This document shows, piece by piece, positions 17,563 to 26,455 of a DNA stretch of 37,417 nucleotides. Made by a program: the position numbers and the translations under genes. Every line of letters begins with the position of its first letter. Position 1 is the stretch's first letter. The notes beneath the pieces are model-generated. The model was not told where the DNA came from and did not search any database. It worked only from the letters and a program-made list of their open reading frames with translations. Source of the DNA: Lentisphaerota bacterium (GTDB taxonomy: Bacteria > Verrucomicrobiota > Lentisphaeria > Victivallales > Victivallaceae); assembly GCA_015061605.1 (NCBI GenBank), contig SUWH01000024.1, positions 1 to 37,417 of the forward strand, given 5' to 3'.

Positions 17563-19242
17563 ATGGAATCGTTTCTGGGTTATCTCGGCACCGCTGGTGC
17601 AATTATTTTTGTCTTTGCCGCCCTTGGTTTTTGCATATTGTTTCACGAATTCGGACACTTTCTGGCGGCGAAAATGCTCGGACTTCATGTCGATGCCTTT
17701 TCGCTGGGCTTCCGCCCGTTCTGGCGCAAAAAGTATAAAGGTGTGGAATACCGCATCGGTTATCTGCCTTTCGGCGGATATGTGGAAATTCCGCAGATCG
17801 ACTGCAGTGATTCCATCCCCAAAGCCGCCGACGGTACTGAACTGCGCCCCGGAACAGCAAAGGAACGCATCATAACGGCGGCGGCAGGACCGTTATTCAA
17901 CATCCTTTCCGGCTTGCTCATCGGCTGCATCATCTGGATCTGGGGAATGCCGCAGGACACTCCGAAAATGCGGCAGATAACCGTGAATACCGTCACCGTC
18001 GAAAGTCCGGAATACAAAGCGGGCCTGCGCTCCGGCGATGTGATAACCAGACTCAACGGCGAAGAATTTTTCCTCTCCTGGGCAAAATTCGTGGAACAGA
18101 TCCTCTACACCACAGGAGAAGTCACCCTTGAAGTCATCCGCGATGGAAAAAAACAGCTTATTTCCTACACTCCCATCGACAATCCCAATGCTCCCGGTTC
18201 GATCCGCAAAGAGGGGGTCGGTTACCCGTTTTTCACTCCCAAAGTTCCGATACAGATCTTCCCGCGCAAAAATTCTCCGGCAGAAAAAGCCGGTCTCAAA
18301 TCCGGCGACATCGTGCTGGAAATAAACGGTGAACCGATCAACGATTACGCCCAGTTTCAAATGCTTATCGATATGTCTGCCGGTCAGCCGATGAAGTTCC
18401 TTATCGAACGCGGCAAGGAACGTCTGGAATACACCGTAACAGCAGTTCCGATGGAGGGCGTAACTGAACACGCCCACCACATGATCGGTATCGTTATGGA
18501 ACAGCTTGATAAAGACAAACCGGTAAAGGTCGGCAATTTGTACAAACACTTCCCGGCGGCAATGGCAGGCATCCTCATCGGTGATGAGATAGTGACCATC
18601 AACGGCAAAAAGGTCACCACCCCGAGCGTCGTTGCCAATACGGTCAACGAAAGCAAAACGGCTCCGGTAACATTGGAGCTCCTCCGGGATGGCAAACCGA
18701 TGAAATTCACCATCACTCCGCTGGTCGTCATGCCGTCAGAGATCGGAGTATCCATGGCGGTCTATGACTATCCCTCCCCGTGGCGGCAGTTCTGCGACAC
18801 CTTGAATATGACCTGGAAAGCGATCCGGGGCATTGCCACAGGACTGGGCAACAAACTGGGACTTACCAAAAACACCAGTACATTAAAACCGAGCCATATG
18901 TCAGGTCCTCTGGGTATCGGTATGGTATTGTTCACCTCCATCCGTACCTCTCCGGCAGTGGGAATTTACATGATGGTGGTGATAAGTTTCGCTCTGGCGA
19001 TCTTCAATCTGCTGCCGCTGCCGGTTTTGGACGGCGGTCACATCTTCTTCGGGTTGCTGGAAATCATCTTCCGCAAACCGGTACCGCAGGGATTTATGAA
19101 AGTATTGTCCTACATTTTTGTCACTCTGCTGATTTCGCTGATGGTCTTTGTAACCTTCTTTGATATAAGAAGAGCTTTCAACAAGATAGTTCCGGATAAA
19201 GTGCAAACTGAACAGGTGAAAAATGCGCCGCAAAACCCGTAA
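17563..19242 (+). CDS. rseP: Site-2 intramembrane zinc metalloprotease RseP-like, three PDZ domains
   Basis: The ATG at 17563 follows TGGAG by 4 bp and opens directly on the first membrane helix; an earlier in-frame start adds an unlikely 19-residue extension. The protein has 559 residues. HEFGH at 28-32 supplies the zinc ligands and catalytic Glu (E29), and LDGGH near 489-493 supplies the third ligand (D490). Hydrophobic segments lie at about 8-30, 105-130 and near the C-terminus. Three PDZ-like repeats are visible (about 145-210, 232-305 and 325-385), each with a GL/I..GD.I..(L/I)NG core, against two in E. coli RseP. It would cleave anti-sigma or signal-peptide remnants in the inner membrane. 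The last 20 bases overlap ispG. Confidence 0.92.
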   Translation: MESFLGYLGTAGAIIFVFAALGFCILFHEFGHFLAAKMLGLHVDAFSLGFRPFWRKKYKGVEYRIGYLPFGGYVEIPQIDCSDSIPKAADGTELRPGTAKERIITAAAGPLFNILSGLLIGCIIWIWGMPQDTPKMRQITVNTVTVESPEYKAGLRSGDVITRLNGEEFFLSWAKFVEQILYTTGEVTLEVIRDGKKQLISYTPIDNPNAPGSIRKEGVGYPFFTPKVPIQIFPRKNSPAEKAGLKSGDIVLEINGEPINDYAQFQMLIDMSAGQPMKFLIERGKERLEYTVTAVPMEGVTEHAHHMIGIVMEQLDKDKPVKVGNLYKHFPAAMAGILIGDEIVTINGKKVTTPSVVANTVNESKTAPVTLELLRDGKPMKFTITPLVVMPSEIGVSMAVYDYPSPWRQFCDTLNMTWKAIRGIATGLGNKLGLTKNTSTLKPSHMSGPLGIGMVLFTSIRTSPAVGIYMMVVISFALAIFNLLPLPVLDGGHIFFGLLEIIFRKPVPQGFMKVLSYIFVTLLISLMVFVTFFDIRRAFNKIVPDKVQTEQVKNAPQNP

Positions 19243-20308
19243 TTTCATGCTCGGCAAGGTCGGTATCGGTTCAAATCATCCGGTAACGATCCAATCCATG
19301 TGCAATACCGCAACTTCCGATGCGGCGGCGACCCTTGCCCAAATCAATGAAGTTGCCCAAGCCGGATGCGACATCATCCGGGTTTCGGCAGATAAAGATG
19401 AAGATATCCGGGCTTTGTATGAAATAAATGAAGCCTCTCCCATTCCGGTAGTGGCAGATATCCAGTTCGCTTCACAAATGGCGGTAAAAGCAATTGAAGC
19501 AAAATGCAGTGCCGTCCGGGTCAACCCCGGCATCGTCCGCGATATTAAAAATCTGCGCCCGCTGGCGGCTAAAGCCATTGAAACCGATACCCCCATCCGC
19601 GTGGGAGCCAATGCCGGAAGTCTGCCCCGCCACGAAATCGAAAGCCGTCTTGCTTCAGGTATGCCGCACGACGATGCTATCGCCGATGCACTCTGTCAGG
19701 CGGCACTTGAACAATGCACTGCTCTGGAAAATTTCGGTGTACGCAACATCAAAGTCGCGTTGAAGTGTTCCAGCGTCCCTGTGACCATCAAAGCGTGCCG
19801 CCGCTTTGCAAATTTGACCGATTACCCGCTCCATCTCGGTTTGACCGAAGCGGGAACTCCTGCCCGCGGCACCCTCAAATCAGCAGCGGCGCTGGGCGGA
19901 TTACTGCTGGACGGTATCGGTGATACCATCCGCATCAGTCTGACTGCTGATCCGGTGGAAGAGATTTTTGCCGCACAGCGGATACTGGAAGTGTGCGGCT
20001 TGCGTGAGGCATTGCCGGAAATAGTATCCTGCCCTACCTGCGGCAGAACGGAGATCGATCTGATCGGACTTGCTGAGAAAATCGAAAACATCATCGCCCG
20101 TTTCAAGGCATCCGGCAAAACCACCTCATTGCGCAAAATTGCCGTCATGGGCTGTCCGGTCAATGGTCCGGGCGAAGCGCGCGATGCCGACCTCGGTATC
20201 TCCGGGACCCGCAACGGTCAGTTGATAATTTTCCGCAAAGGCGAAGTGATCTGCACGGCAAGTCACACGGAAGCGTTGGAGTTTTTCACAAAGGAATTGG
20301 AAAAATGA
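19223..20308 (+). CDS. ispG: 4-hydroxy-3-methylbut-2-en-1-yl diphosphate synthase IspG
   Basis: A 361-residue GcpE-family enzyme of the MEP isoprenoid pathway, converting MEcPP to HMBPP with a [4Fe-4S] cluster. The N-terminal TIM barrel has VTIQSMCNTATSD and VRVNPG. The cluster ligands are C270 and C273 (SCPTCGR), C311 (MGCPVNGPGEA) and probably E318. The start overlaps the rseP end by 20 bp and the stop overlaps the next start as ATGA, so it is translationally coupled on both sides. It is near the length of the bacterial two-domain form, with no plant-type insert. Confidence 0.97.
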   Translation: MRRKTRNFMLGKVGIGSNHPVTIQSMCNTATSDAAATLAQINEVAQAGCDIIRVSADKDEDIRALYEINEASPIPVVADIQFASQMAVKAIEAKCSAVRVNPGIVRDIKNLRPLAAKAIETDTPIRVGANAGSLPRHEIESRLASGMPHDDAIADALCQAALEQCTALENFGVRNIKVALKCSSVPVTIKACRRFANLTDYPLHLGLTEAGTPARGTLKSAAALGGLLLDGIGDTIRISLTADPVEEIFAAQRILEVCGLREALPEIVSCPTCGRTEIDLIGLAEKIENIIARFKASGKTTSLRKIAVMGCPVNGPGEARDADLGISGTRNGQLIIFRKGEVICTASHTEALEFFTKELEK

Positions 20309-21861
20309 AATATTTTTTCTCCATTATTTTCCTTTTCACTTTCACCGCCGGTATCACTGCCGCAGAAAAATCTCCGGAATTGACCGCCACACAGTTTTAC
20401 AATGAAAAAGCCGCCGCCATGTCCATAACTCAACCCGTTTTGCGGACGATGAAGTTGTTGGCTTTACTGGAAAAATGTCCATCCCGCGCCGGAGAGTTGT
20501 ACACCCTGTTGAAAGACCAACTGGCACAAACTGAATTTCCGCCGCAGATCAAAGCTCTTGCACAGCAGATTCTGGATAAAAACCCCGGTGATCTGACCAT
20601 AAATCTCCTGCTCTTTCAAGTTTACGGCGAAACGGAAACTCTGATAAAAAAATGGCAGCAGATGCTGCTGCTCTGCCCGGCAGAAAATCTCACTTCTCTT
20701 CAGGAGCGGGCAATACTGATCGCTTCAGATATAATTTTGAAACACTTTGCCGCCCGGTCGGAGTGCCGGGAAAACAGGGGATTTTTCATCAAATTTTTTG
20801 ACCGTTTCAATGCAAAAAAATGCACCCCGCGTTTCCGGATGCTGCTGTTGAAAAATATGCTGGATTATTACCGCCGGAGCATCTGGGAATATGACTGCAT
20901 TGCCCCCCACGGCAAATTCTGGAAAAAACTTCCCGCCGAAGGGGATAAAATGCTTTATCTCGAAGCTCTGAATGAATTGGAATCCCTGGAAAAGGTTCTG
21001 GAATATCCCCTCTCTTTGAATTTGCTCCGGTTCTACAACAGTCACAACCATCCCCGCGCGGTGCAGTATGCCAAAAATTTTCTTGTTTCAAATGACAAAT
21101 ATATCATTGATGCAATTTTTTCCTCCGCGCAAACTTTTAACGACCGGGAACTGCTGGATCATTGTATAAAGTTTTTCACTGCCGGCAAAGATTCATCCAA
21201 TTATGAATCCATCATGCCGGTCATTGCAAATTATTACGCTTCCCAATTTAAAGATTATGAGCTGTTGAAAAAATATGCCGCCCCCCCTGAAGTTGATTTC
21301 ATCCGGAATTTCCATGATAAAAAATATGCCGCAGCCCAAGCCGGAGCAGAAAAATTACTTGCTGTCGGCAATATCACTTATCCACCCGCCATCCGCACCA
21401 TGGTCGAACTGGTCTGGCAGACCAAAGACAAACAGCTTCTGAAACAGATTTTTGCCGCACTGGAAAAAAATCCCAAGTTGATCAATGCTGAAAACGCCAA
21501 TTCGGTCGCCTACACCGCCGCCGTGTTGAATATCGAACTGGAAAAAGCAGAGAAATTTTCCCGCCTCTCTTTCAAACAACTCCCGGACAGCTACGCCATC
21601 ATGGACACTCTCGCCTACATTTTGTACCGCAGAAAAAACTTTGCCGAAGCCCATAAACTTATAACCGCCGCCGAAAAAATGCTCTCTCCCGGCGATGCCT
21701 GCGCTCCGCTTTATCTGCATGCCGCCGAGATCGAACTTGCCCATACCAGAGATAAAGTCAAAGCAAAACACTTTCTCAACCGGGCAATGCTTGCTTCACG
21801 GGATAATGATGAAGAATTTGATTATGACCGCGCCGCCGGATTACGGGAGATCTTAAAATGA
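20305..21861 (+). CDS. Exported TPR-like repeat protein
   Basis: A 518-residue protein with an N-terminal signal (MKYFFSIIFLFTFTAGITAA). The body is nearly all helical. The last ~120 residues are clear tetratricopeptide-like repeats (AVLNIELEKAEKFSR, DTLAYILYRRKNFAEAHKLI, then an AEIELA unit). No enzyme motif is seen. Such proteins usually scaffold envelope complexes. It overlaps ispG and rlmN by ATGA at both ends, so it is made with them. Its partner is unknown. Confidence 0.75.
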   Translation: MKYFFSIIFLFTFTAGITAAEKSPELTATQFYNEKAAAMSITQPVLRTMKLLALLEKCPSRAGELYTLLKDQLAQTEFPPQIKALAQQILDKNPGDLTINLLLFQVYGETETLIKKWQQMLLLCPAENLTSLQERAILIASDIILKHFAARSECRENRGFFIKFFDRFNAKKCTPRFRMLLLKNMLDYYRRSIWEYDCIAPHGKFWKKLPAEGDKMLYLEALNELESLEKVLEYPLSLNLLRFYNSHNHPRAVQYAKNFLVSNDKYIIDAIFSSAQTFNDRELLDHCIKFFTAGKDSSNYESIMPVIANYYASQFKDYELLKKYAAPPEVDFIRNFHDKKYAAAQAGAEKLLAVGNITYPPAIRTMVELVWQTKDKQLLKQIFAALEKNPKLINAENANSVAYTAAVLNIELEKAEKFSRLSFKQLPDSYAIMDTLAYILYRRKNFAEAHKLITAAEKMLSPGDACAPLYLHAAEIELAHTRDKVKAKHFLNRAMLASRDNDEEFDYDRAAGLREILK

Positions 21862-22883
21862 ATAAACCATTTTTAGCCGGAAGCAATGCCGAATTTCTCA
21901 CTTCATGGTGCGAAACACGCAAATTCCCCAAATTCCGGGTCAAACAATTGTGCAACTGGCTTTATACTCAAGTTGAAATAAATCCTGATGCGATGCTCAA
22001 TCTGCCCGGTAATATGCGTGACGCATTGAAAGAGGATTTTTATGCTCCCGGCAGCAGCGTTGACGAAATCGTTTCCTCCACCGACGGTGTGGAAAAATTA
22101 CTGCTCAAACTCCACGATGGTGAATGTATTGAAATGGTGATAATTCCGGCGGATGACCGGTTGACCTTCTGTTTGAGTACTCAAGTCGGCTGTCCGGTGG
22201 GCTGTTACTTCTGTGCTTCAGGCAAAAACGGTTTCACCCGCAATCTGCGCGCCGGAGAAATTATTGAAGAATTCATCTTCGGAGTAAAACGCGCCGGTTT
22301 TCCGGACAATCTGGTATTTATGGGTATCGGTGAAGGTTTGCTCAACTTTGAAGAGTTGGCGGATGCGCTCAATATTCTCACCTCTCCGGATGGTTTCGGC
22401 ATGTCGCCCCGGCGCATAACAGTTTCCACCAGTGGCTTTGTTCCCGGAATGCAGAAATTTGCCCAACTCAAGCGCGAATTCAATCTCGCCGTAAGTCTGC
22501 ACGCCGTCACCGATGAGATCCGCGCCAAACTGATCCCATCCAATGTCCGTTACAGTATCGCCGAGATCCTCAAAGCCGCCGATCTCTGCCGCGATGCCAA
22601 CAACCGGCAGTACACCATCGAATATACGATGATTTCCGGCATCAATGACGATCTGGATTCAGCGCGCAAACTTGCGGATATCGCGTTGAACCATCATGCC
22701 AAAATCAATTTGATACCATACAATGCCACCGACGGGATGTTCCGCCGTCCGGAGCGTTCCGTTATCGAAGCCTTTGAAACCGAAATCAAAAATGCCGGAG
22801 CGCGGGTCACCCGCCGCGTGGAACGGGGGACCAAAGAATCCGCCGCCTGCGGTCAACTGCGTATTTCGCGCTCAAAAAAATAA
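21858..22883 (+). CDS. rlmN: Dual-specificity RNA methyltransferase RlmN
   Basis: A 341-residue radical-SAM enzyme that methylates C2 of A2503 in 23S rRNA and A37 in some tRNAs. The cluster-binding C112-x3-C116-x2-C119 is present in QVGCPVGCYFC. C331 in ESAACGQL fits the catalytic methyl-carrying Cys, and C105 fits the companion Cys. FMGIGEGLLN and VSLHA are also present, the former replacing the usual GMGEPL-type motif with GIGEGL. The ATG overlaps the upstream stop (ATGA). It acts in the cytoplasm during ribosome assembly. Confidence 0.95.
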   Translation: MNKPFLAGSNAEFLTSWCETRKFPKFRVKQLCNWLYTQVEINPDAMLNLPGNMRDALKEDFYAPGSSVDEIVSSTDGVEKLLLKLHDGECIEMVIIPADDRLTFCLSTQVGCPVGCYFCASGKNGFTRNLRAGEIIEEFIFGVKRAGFPDNLVFMGIGEGLLNFEELADALNILTSPDGFGMSPRRITVSTSGFVPGMQKFAQLKREFNLAVSLHAVTDEIRAKLIPSNVRYSIAEILKAADLCRDANNRQYTIEYTMISGINDDLDSARKLADIALNHHAKINLIPYNATDGMFRRPERSVIEAFETEIKNAGARVTRRVERGTKESAACGQLRISRSKK

Positions 22884-22900
22884 AATTCAGGGAAGTAAAG

Positions 22901-23293
22901 ATGAAATATATTTTTTCCGCCTTGCTTTTGAGTTGTCTGCTTTTCTCCGGCTGTGCCGCATTCCGCAGAACTTTCAGCCGTACTCCGGAATCGATGAAAC
23001 GCACCCCCGCCCCCCGCCGCGCCCAGGCCGCACCATCCCGCCGCCACGGAGAAACCGGTGACAAGGTATTCGATACCGTTTTCCGCCGGGGCAAAGCGGA
23101 TGAACAGCAGCATATTCGCAGTTCAGAATTGACCGATACCGAACGCCGTCTGGTAGAGGGCGGCTTCAACGCCCTGCCCCGCACAGCAAAAGATGATCCG
23201 GCGATGCGCAGTGTACTGGAAAGAGATCAGAAAACCCGCAATGCCCGGGAAAGAGATGTTTATCTTCCCGGCAAAAGTCAATTTTCACGATAA
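22901..23293 (+). CDS. Small putative lipoprotein
   Basis: A 130-residue protein with a lipoprotein signal: a Lys-led hydrophobic stretch ending LFSG-C18, fitting lipobox cleavage before Cys. The mature part is highly charged and Arg/Pro-rich, with no recognised domain, and probably partly disordered. AGGGAAG lies 6-12 bp upstream of the ATG. It lies 17 bp after rlmN and is probably in the same transcript. Function unknown. Confidence 0.7.
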   Translation: MKYIFSALLLSCLLFSGCAAFRRTFSRTPESMKRTPAPRRAQAAPSRRHGETGDKVFDTVFRRGKADEQQHIRSSELTDTERRLVEGGFNALPRTAKDDPAMRSVLERDQKTRNARERDVYLPGKSQFSR

Positions 23294-23307
23294 GCCGGAG
23301 AAAAACG

Positions 23308-24144
23308 ATGGATACTCCCGAACACGAAATAGACCTTTTTGAATTTGCGGAACTTTCTCAAGCGGCAAATCCCTCCCCTGCTCCGGAAACGGCTCCGGAG
23401 CAAGGTGCAAAATTCAACCGCAACACCATGGAGCAATCGGTTCTGGCATTTGTGCTTTCACTCCATCCGGATGCGGTCGCCCGCAATGTTCCCACCCGCA
23501 ACGCCAAATACCGCGCCACCGCCGGGGCATTCTGGAAACACGCCCGCACCCGCGGCAGTATCGTCACCCGCACTATACTGGTGATGATGTATGACGATAT
23601 CGGCAACTGTTTTTCCGACTGCGAAGGCAGAGAGGAACGGTTGAAAAAAATCTCTGCTTTACAGCAACAAAAAGAGCTTATGGAAGCTGACATCCGCAAA
23701 AATGAACCGCATCTGGCGGCGGCGGATGATCTCTTTTCAGAATTCCGCACCTGGGATTATTCCGCGTCAGAGAACAATGAATACCACCGCCTGTGCCGCA
23801 AGCTGGCGCGCGAACTTGAAACTTTGTGCAAGGGCAGTAAACTTGAACGCATCCGGCAGGCGGGAGTTGCCGACCAGTGTTATCTCGCCGTCCCCGAAGA
23901 ACTGCTCATTCCGGAGTTGATCCCAGCTCCGTGGGGCATTGTCGGATTGCGCAGCAGCTCACTGCGTTTCAAATTGATCCGGGAAGCTGAAGTTCAGGAA
24001 AATGTCACACCGGCGATGCGTTCCAGCTTTGCATTCAACATCGGTACGGCGGCGGCGAATGCGGTCTGCTTTGCTTCCGGTGTAGATAAAGACGGAACCT
24101 TGCGCCGCCCGCCCCGCAAGCGGGGAAAACTTGCCGGGAAATAA
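23308..24144 (+). CDS. Protein of unknown function, faintly MmcB-like C-terminal half
   Basis: A 278-residue cytoplasmic-looking protein with an acidic, Pro-rich start, a charged helical or coiled segment at about 105-140, and a basic tail (RPPRKRGK). The segment near 190-232, with CYLAVPEEL, a GIVGL strand and LIREAE, resembles the C-terminal half of MmcB-like PD-(D/E)XK proteins. The nuclease's catalytic D...E-x-K core is not evident, so nuclease activity is doubtful. GGAG lies about 9 bp upstream of the ATG. It lies between a lipoprotein gene and the U32 gene. Confidence 0.6.
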   Translation: MDTPEHEIDLFEFAELSQAANPSPAPETAPEQGAKFNRNTMEQSVLAFVLSLHPDAVARNVPTRNAKYRATAGAFWKHARTRGSIVTRTILVMMYDDIGNCFSDCEGREERLKKISALQQQKELMEADIRKNEPHLAAADDLFSEFRTWDYSASENNEYHRLCRKLARELETLCKGSKLERIRQAGVADQCYLAVPEELLIPELIPAPWGIVGLRSSSLRFKLIREAEVQENVTPAMRSSFAFNIGTAAANAVCFASGVDKDGTLRRPPRKRGKLAGK

Positions 24145-24147
24145 GCT

Positions 24148-26139
24148 ATGGAACTGCTTTCACCTGCCGGTAATCCGGAATTGGCTCTCGCCGCATTTGA
24201 CGGCGGGGCAGATGCGGTCTACTGCGGCCTTGCCGGAGCCTTCAACGCCCGGATGCGCGCCGAAAATTTCACATTGGAAACGCTGGGCAAACTCATCCGT
24301 TACGCAAGAGAAAACGGCAAACGGGTCTATGTTACATTCAACACCTTGATCAAAGAAACTGAACTTGGTTCGATGTTTGAAAATCTTGCCGAACTTGCGA
24401 AACTCCGCCCCGATGCACTGATAGTTCAGGATGCCGGAGTGATATATACAGTAAAAAAATATTTTCCGGAACTCAAACTCCACGCTTCGACCCAGATGGG
24501 CATCCACAACTCCGCCGGAGTGAAAGTCATGGAAAACCTCGGAATATCCCGGGTGATATTGGAACGGCAGATAACTTTGCCGGAATTGAAAAAAATTTCT
24601 GCTGACTCCAATATTGAACTGGAGGTATTCATCCACGGTTCATTGTGCTGTTCACTGTCCGGCAGGTGTTTATTATCCGGGCATCTTTTCAATCAGAGCG
24701 GCAACCGCGGCTGCTGCAAACAGCCCTGCCGCCGGTCGTACACGGCAAACGGTCAAAGCGGCTTTTTCCTTTCACCGGGCGATTTGTGCGGTTTATCTCT
24801 CCTTGATGAATTGTGTTCAATCAATGTGGCTTCACTCAAGATCGAAGGGCGGCTGCGTACCCCCGACTATGTCTGGAAAACCGCCCGCGCCTACCGTACA
24901 CTGCTGGATGCTCCGGCAGAAAACCGCGCTGAAGCGTACATCGAAGCTGAAAACATCCTCAACACTGCCCTTTCCCGGCGCAAAACGCTTGGATTTTATG
25001 ATTTTCCCTCATCCACACCGCTGATCGATCATAAAACTCCGGGCAGTTTCGGTATCCAGGCGGCGGTCGTGGAAAAATCCACCCGCCGGGGCATTCTGGT
25101 CAAAACAACTTCACAGCTCCATCTGGGCGACCGGTTGCGCCTCACACCGCCAGCGGGCGGCGATGGAGAAACATTCTCATTGATTTCAATGGAAATTGCT
25201 CCCAATCAGAAAGTTTTGAAAGTCCGTCCGCACAGCCGCATCTTCATCCCGGGCAAATTCAATGCCAAAACCGGATTTTTACTGACCAAGATCGGCGAAA
25301 ACGGTTTTGATTTCTCGCGGCAGGCGGCAAATCTGCCGGATTTGCGGCATCCATTGGATATGGAAATTGATTTCAGCGCGGCACAGTTCAAACTTTCGGC
25401 AAATGGTCATACCGTTGAACGCCCCTGTGATTTTGCTCCGGCAGAGAAACACCCGCTGCAAAAAGAGGCAGTAAAGAAGTGTTTTTCAGAAGCAATGCCC
25501 GAACCGTGGTGCGCCGGAAATATCACGGTAAATATTGACGGAAACTTTTTCGTCCCGGCGGCGGAACTCAAAAAAATCCGCCGTGAATTCTGGTTTCTTT
25601 TTCACGATAAACTCAATCTGGATGAACTTCTTACCGTTGACACCGGAAAAATGGAAGCGTTTTTCCGCGAAAGCTCGGCGGAATTTACACCGGAATTCCA
25701 GCCGTTTCCGGAAGAAAACTTTTTCATCCCCGGTTTTATCAGTGAAAATGATCTTGCTTCGTATCAGCAGAAAATTTCTGCGGCATACCGTTCCGGCATC
25801 CGTCACTTCAAAATCGCTCACTGGCACGGCTTTGAACTGTTGAAAGATTATGATGATATAACCATTTCGGCAGAATTCCCGATCCCGGTGTGCAATTCCC
25901 GCTGTGCCGCATTGCTCCATTCGCTCAAAACTTCCGCCGCCATGGCGGCACCGGAACTGGAACCGGAAGACATTGCCGCATTGCAGAAACATTCTCCAAT
26001 AACAATAACTTCTGCCAACGGACAAATCCCGCTGCTGGTCAGCCGCATCCCGCTGAAAAATGGTAAATGGCTCGACCGCAACGGCAATTCCTACACCATC
26101 GTCACCCGCGACGGCATCAGCGAACTTTACGCTGATTAG
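24148..26139 (+). CDS. Peptidase U32 family protein (RlhA-like)
   Basis: A 663-residue protein. The N-terminal barrel (ELLSPAGNPELALAAFDGGADAVYCG) and the Cys cluster C167/C168, C174, C189/C190 and C194 in HGSLCCSLSGRC...GCCKQPCRRSY are the U32 hallmarks. The length fits U32 proteins with the extra C-terminal domain (DUF3656-like). Some U32 relatives are now known to be RNA hydroxylation factors (RlhA, TrhP) rather than proteases, and these Cys residues probably bind iron-sulfur. An rRNA or tRNA hydroxylation role is a good guess beside rlmN. It starts three bases after the previous stop and is last in the + strand run. Confidence 0.88.
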   Translation: MELLSPAGNPELALAAFDGGADAVYCGLAGAFNARMRAENFTLETLGKLIRYARENGKRVYVTFNTLIKETELGSMFENLAELAKLRPDALIVQDAGVIYTVKKYFPELKLHASTQMGIHNSAGVKVMENLGISRVILERQITLPELKKISADSNIELEVFIHGSLCCSLSGRCLLSGHLFNQSGNRGCCKQPCRRSYTANGQSGFFLSPGDLCGLSLLDELCSINVASLKIEGRLRTPDYVWKTARAYRTLLDAPAENRAEAYIEAENILNTALSRRKTLGFYDFPSSTPLIDHKTPGSFGIQAAVVEKSTRRGILVKTTSQLHLGDRLRLTPPAGGDGETFSLISMEIAPNQKVLKVRPHSRIFIPGKFNAKTGFLLTKIGENGFDFSRQAANLPDLRHPLDMEIDFSAAQFKLSANGHTVERPCDFAPAEKHPLQKEAVKKCFSEAMPEPWCAGNITVNIDGNFFVPAAELKKIRREFWFLFHDKLNLDELLTVDTGKMEAFFRESSAEFTPEFQPFPEENFFIPGFISENDLASYQQKISAAYRSGIRHFKIAHWHGFELLKDYDDITISAEFPIPVCNSRCAALLHSLKTSAAMAAPELEPEDIAALQKHSPITITSANGQIPLLVSRIPLKNGKWLDRNGNSYTIVTRDGISELYAD

Positions 26140-26144
26140 CGAAC

Positions 26145-26204
26145 TTCGGGGGGAAGGGAAAAACTTTTTTTCACGAGAAAAAAAGTTTTTCCCTTCCCCC
26201 CGAA
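26145..26204. repeat. Perfect 28-bp inverted repeat (hairpin) after the U32 gene
   Basis: 26145-26172 is the exact complement of 26177-26204 around a 4-nt loop (ACGA). The stem combines a G/C-block (GGGGGG, GGG) with A and T runs. It lies 6 bp after the U32 stop and would form an exceptionally stable RNA hairpin. There is no U-tract after it, but it could stop transcription or protect the 3' end of the mRNA. Confidence 0.85.
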
Positions 26205-26290
26205 CCCCCTATCCTTTTTCAAAAAAAGCGGGATATTCTGCCGCTCCGCCTGTCCCGCCATAGCTCGCAGAGCGACGGCGGATTGTCGCG
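26204..26290. repeat. Left inverted repeat of a ~980-bp unit
   Basis: This segment (starting ACCCCCTATCC, containing CCGCTCCGCC and ending near GGCGGATTGTCGCG) is the inverse of 27094-27182 over ~88 bp with scattered mismatches. It bounds the small secreted-protein gene on the left. Confidence 0.8.
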
Positions 26291-26359
26291 CCATTCCAGG
26301 GACAAAAATTGATAAATAGCTTTTTATCTGCTTGACATAACTTTTGCATTACAGTAGTT

Positions 26360-26388
26360 TTGACAAATCATTGCTTACGCAGTATATT
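26360..26388 (+). promoter_or_regulatory. Promoter of the small secreted-protein gene
   Basis: TTGACA (26360-26365), a 17-bp spacer and TATATT (26383-26388) make a near-consensus promoter, with a predicted start about 60 nt before the ATG. Another TTGACA lies at 26332-26337 but has no matching -10. Confidence 0.75.
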
Positions 26389-26455
26389 ATGTTGTTGTAA
26401 TAAGAGTTATCTCAATTAAAGTTATCAACTTTTTACAAAATCCGGGCCATTACCT

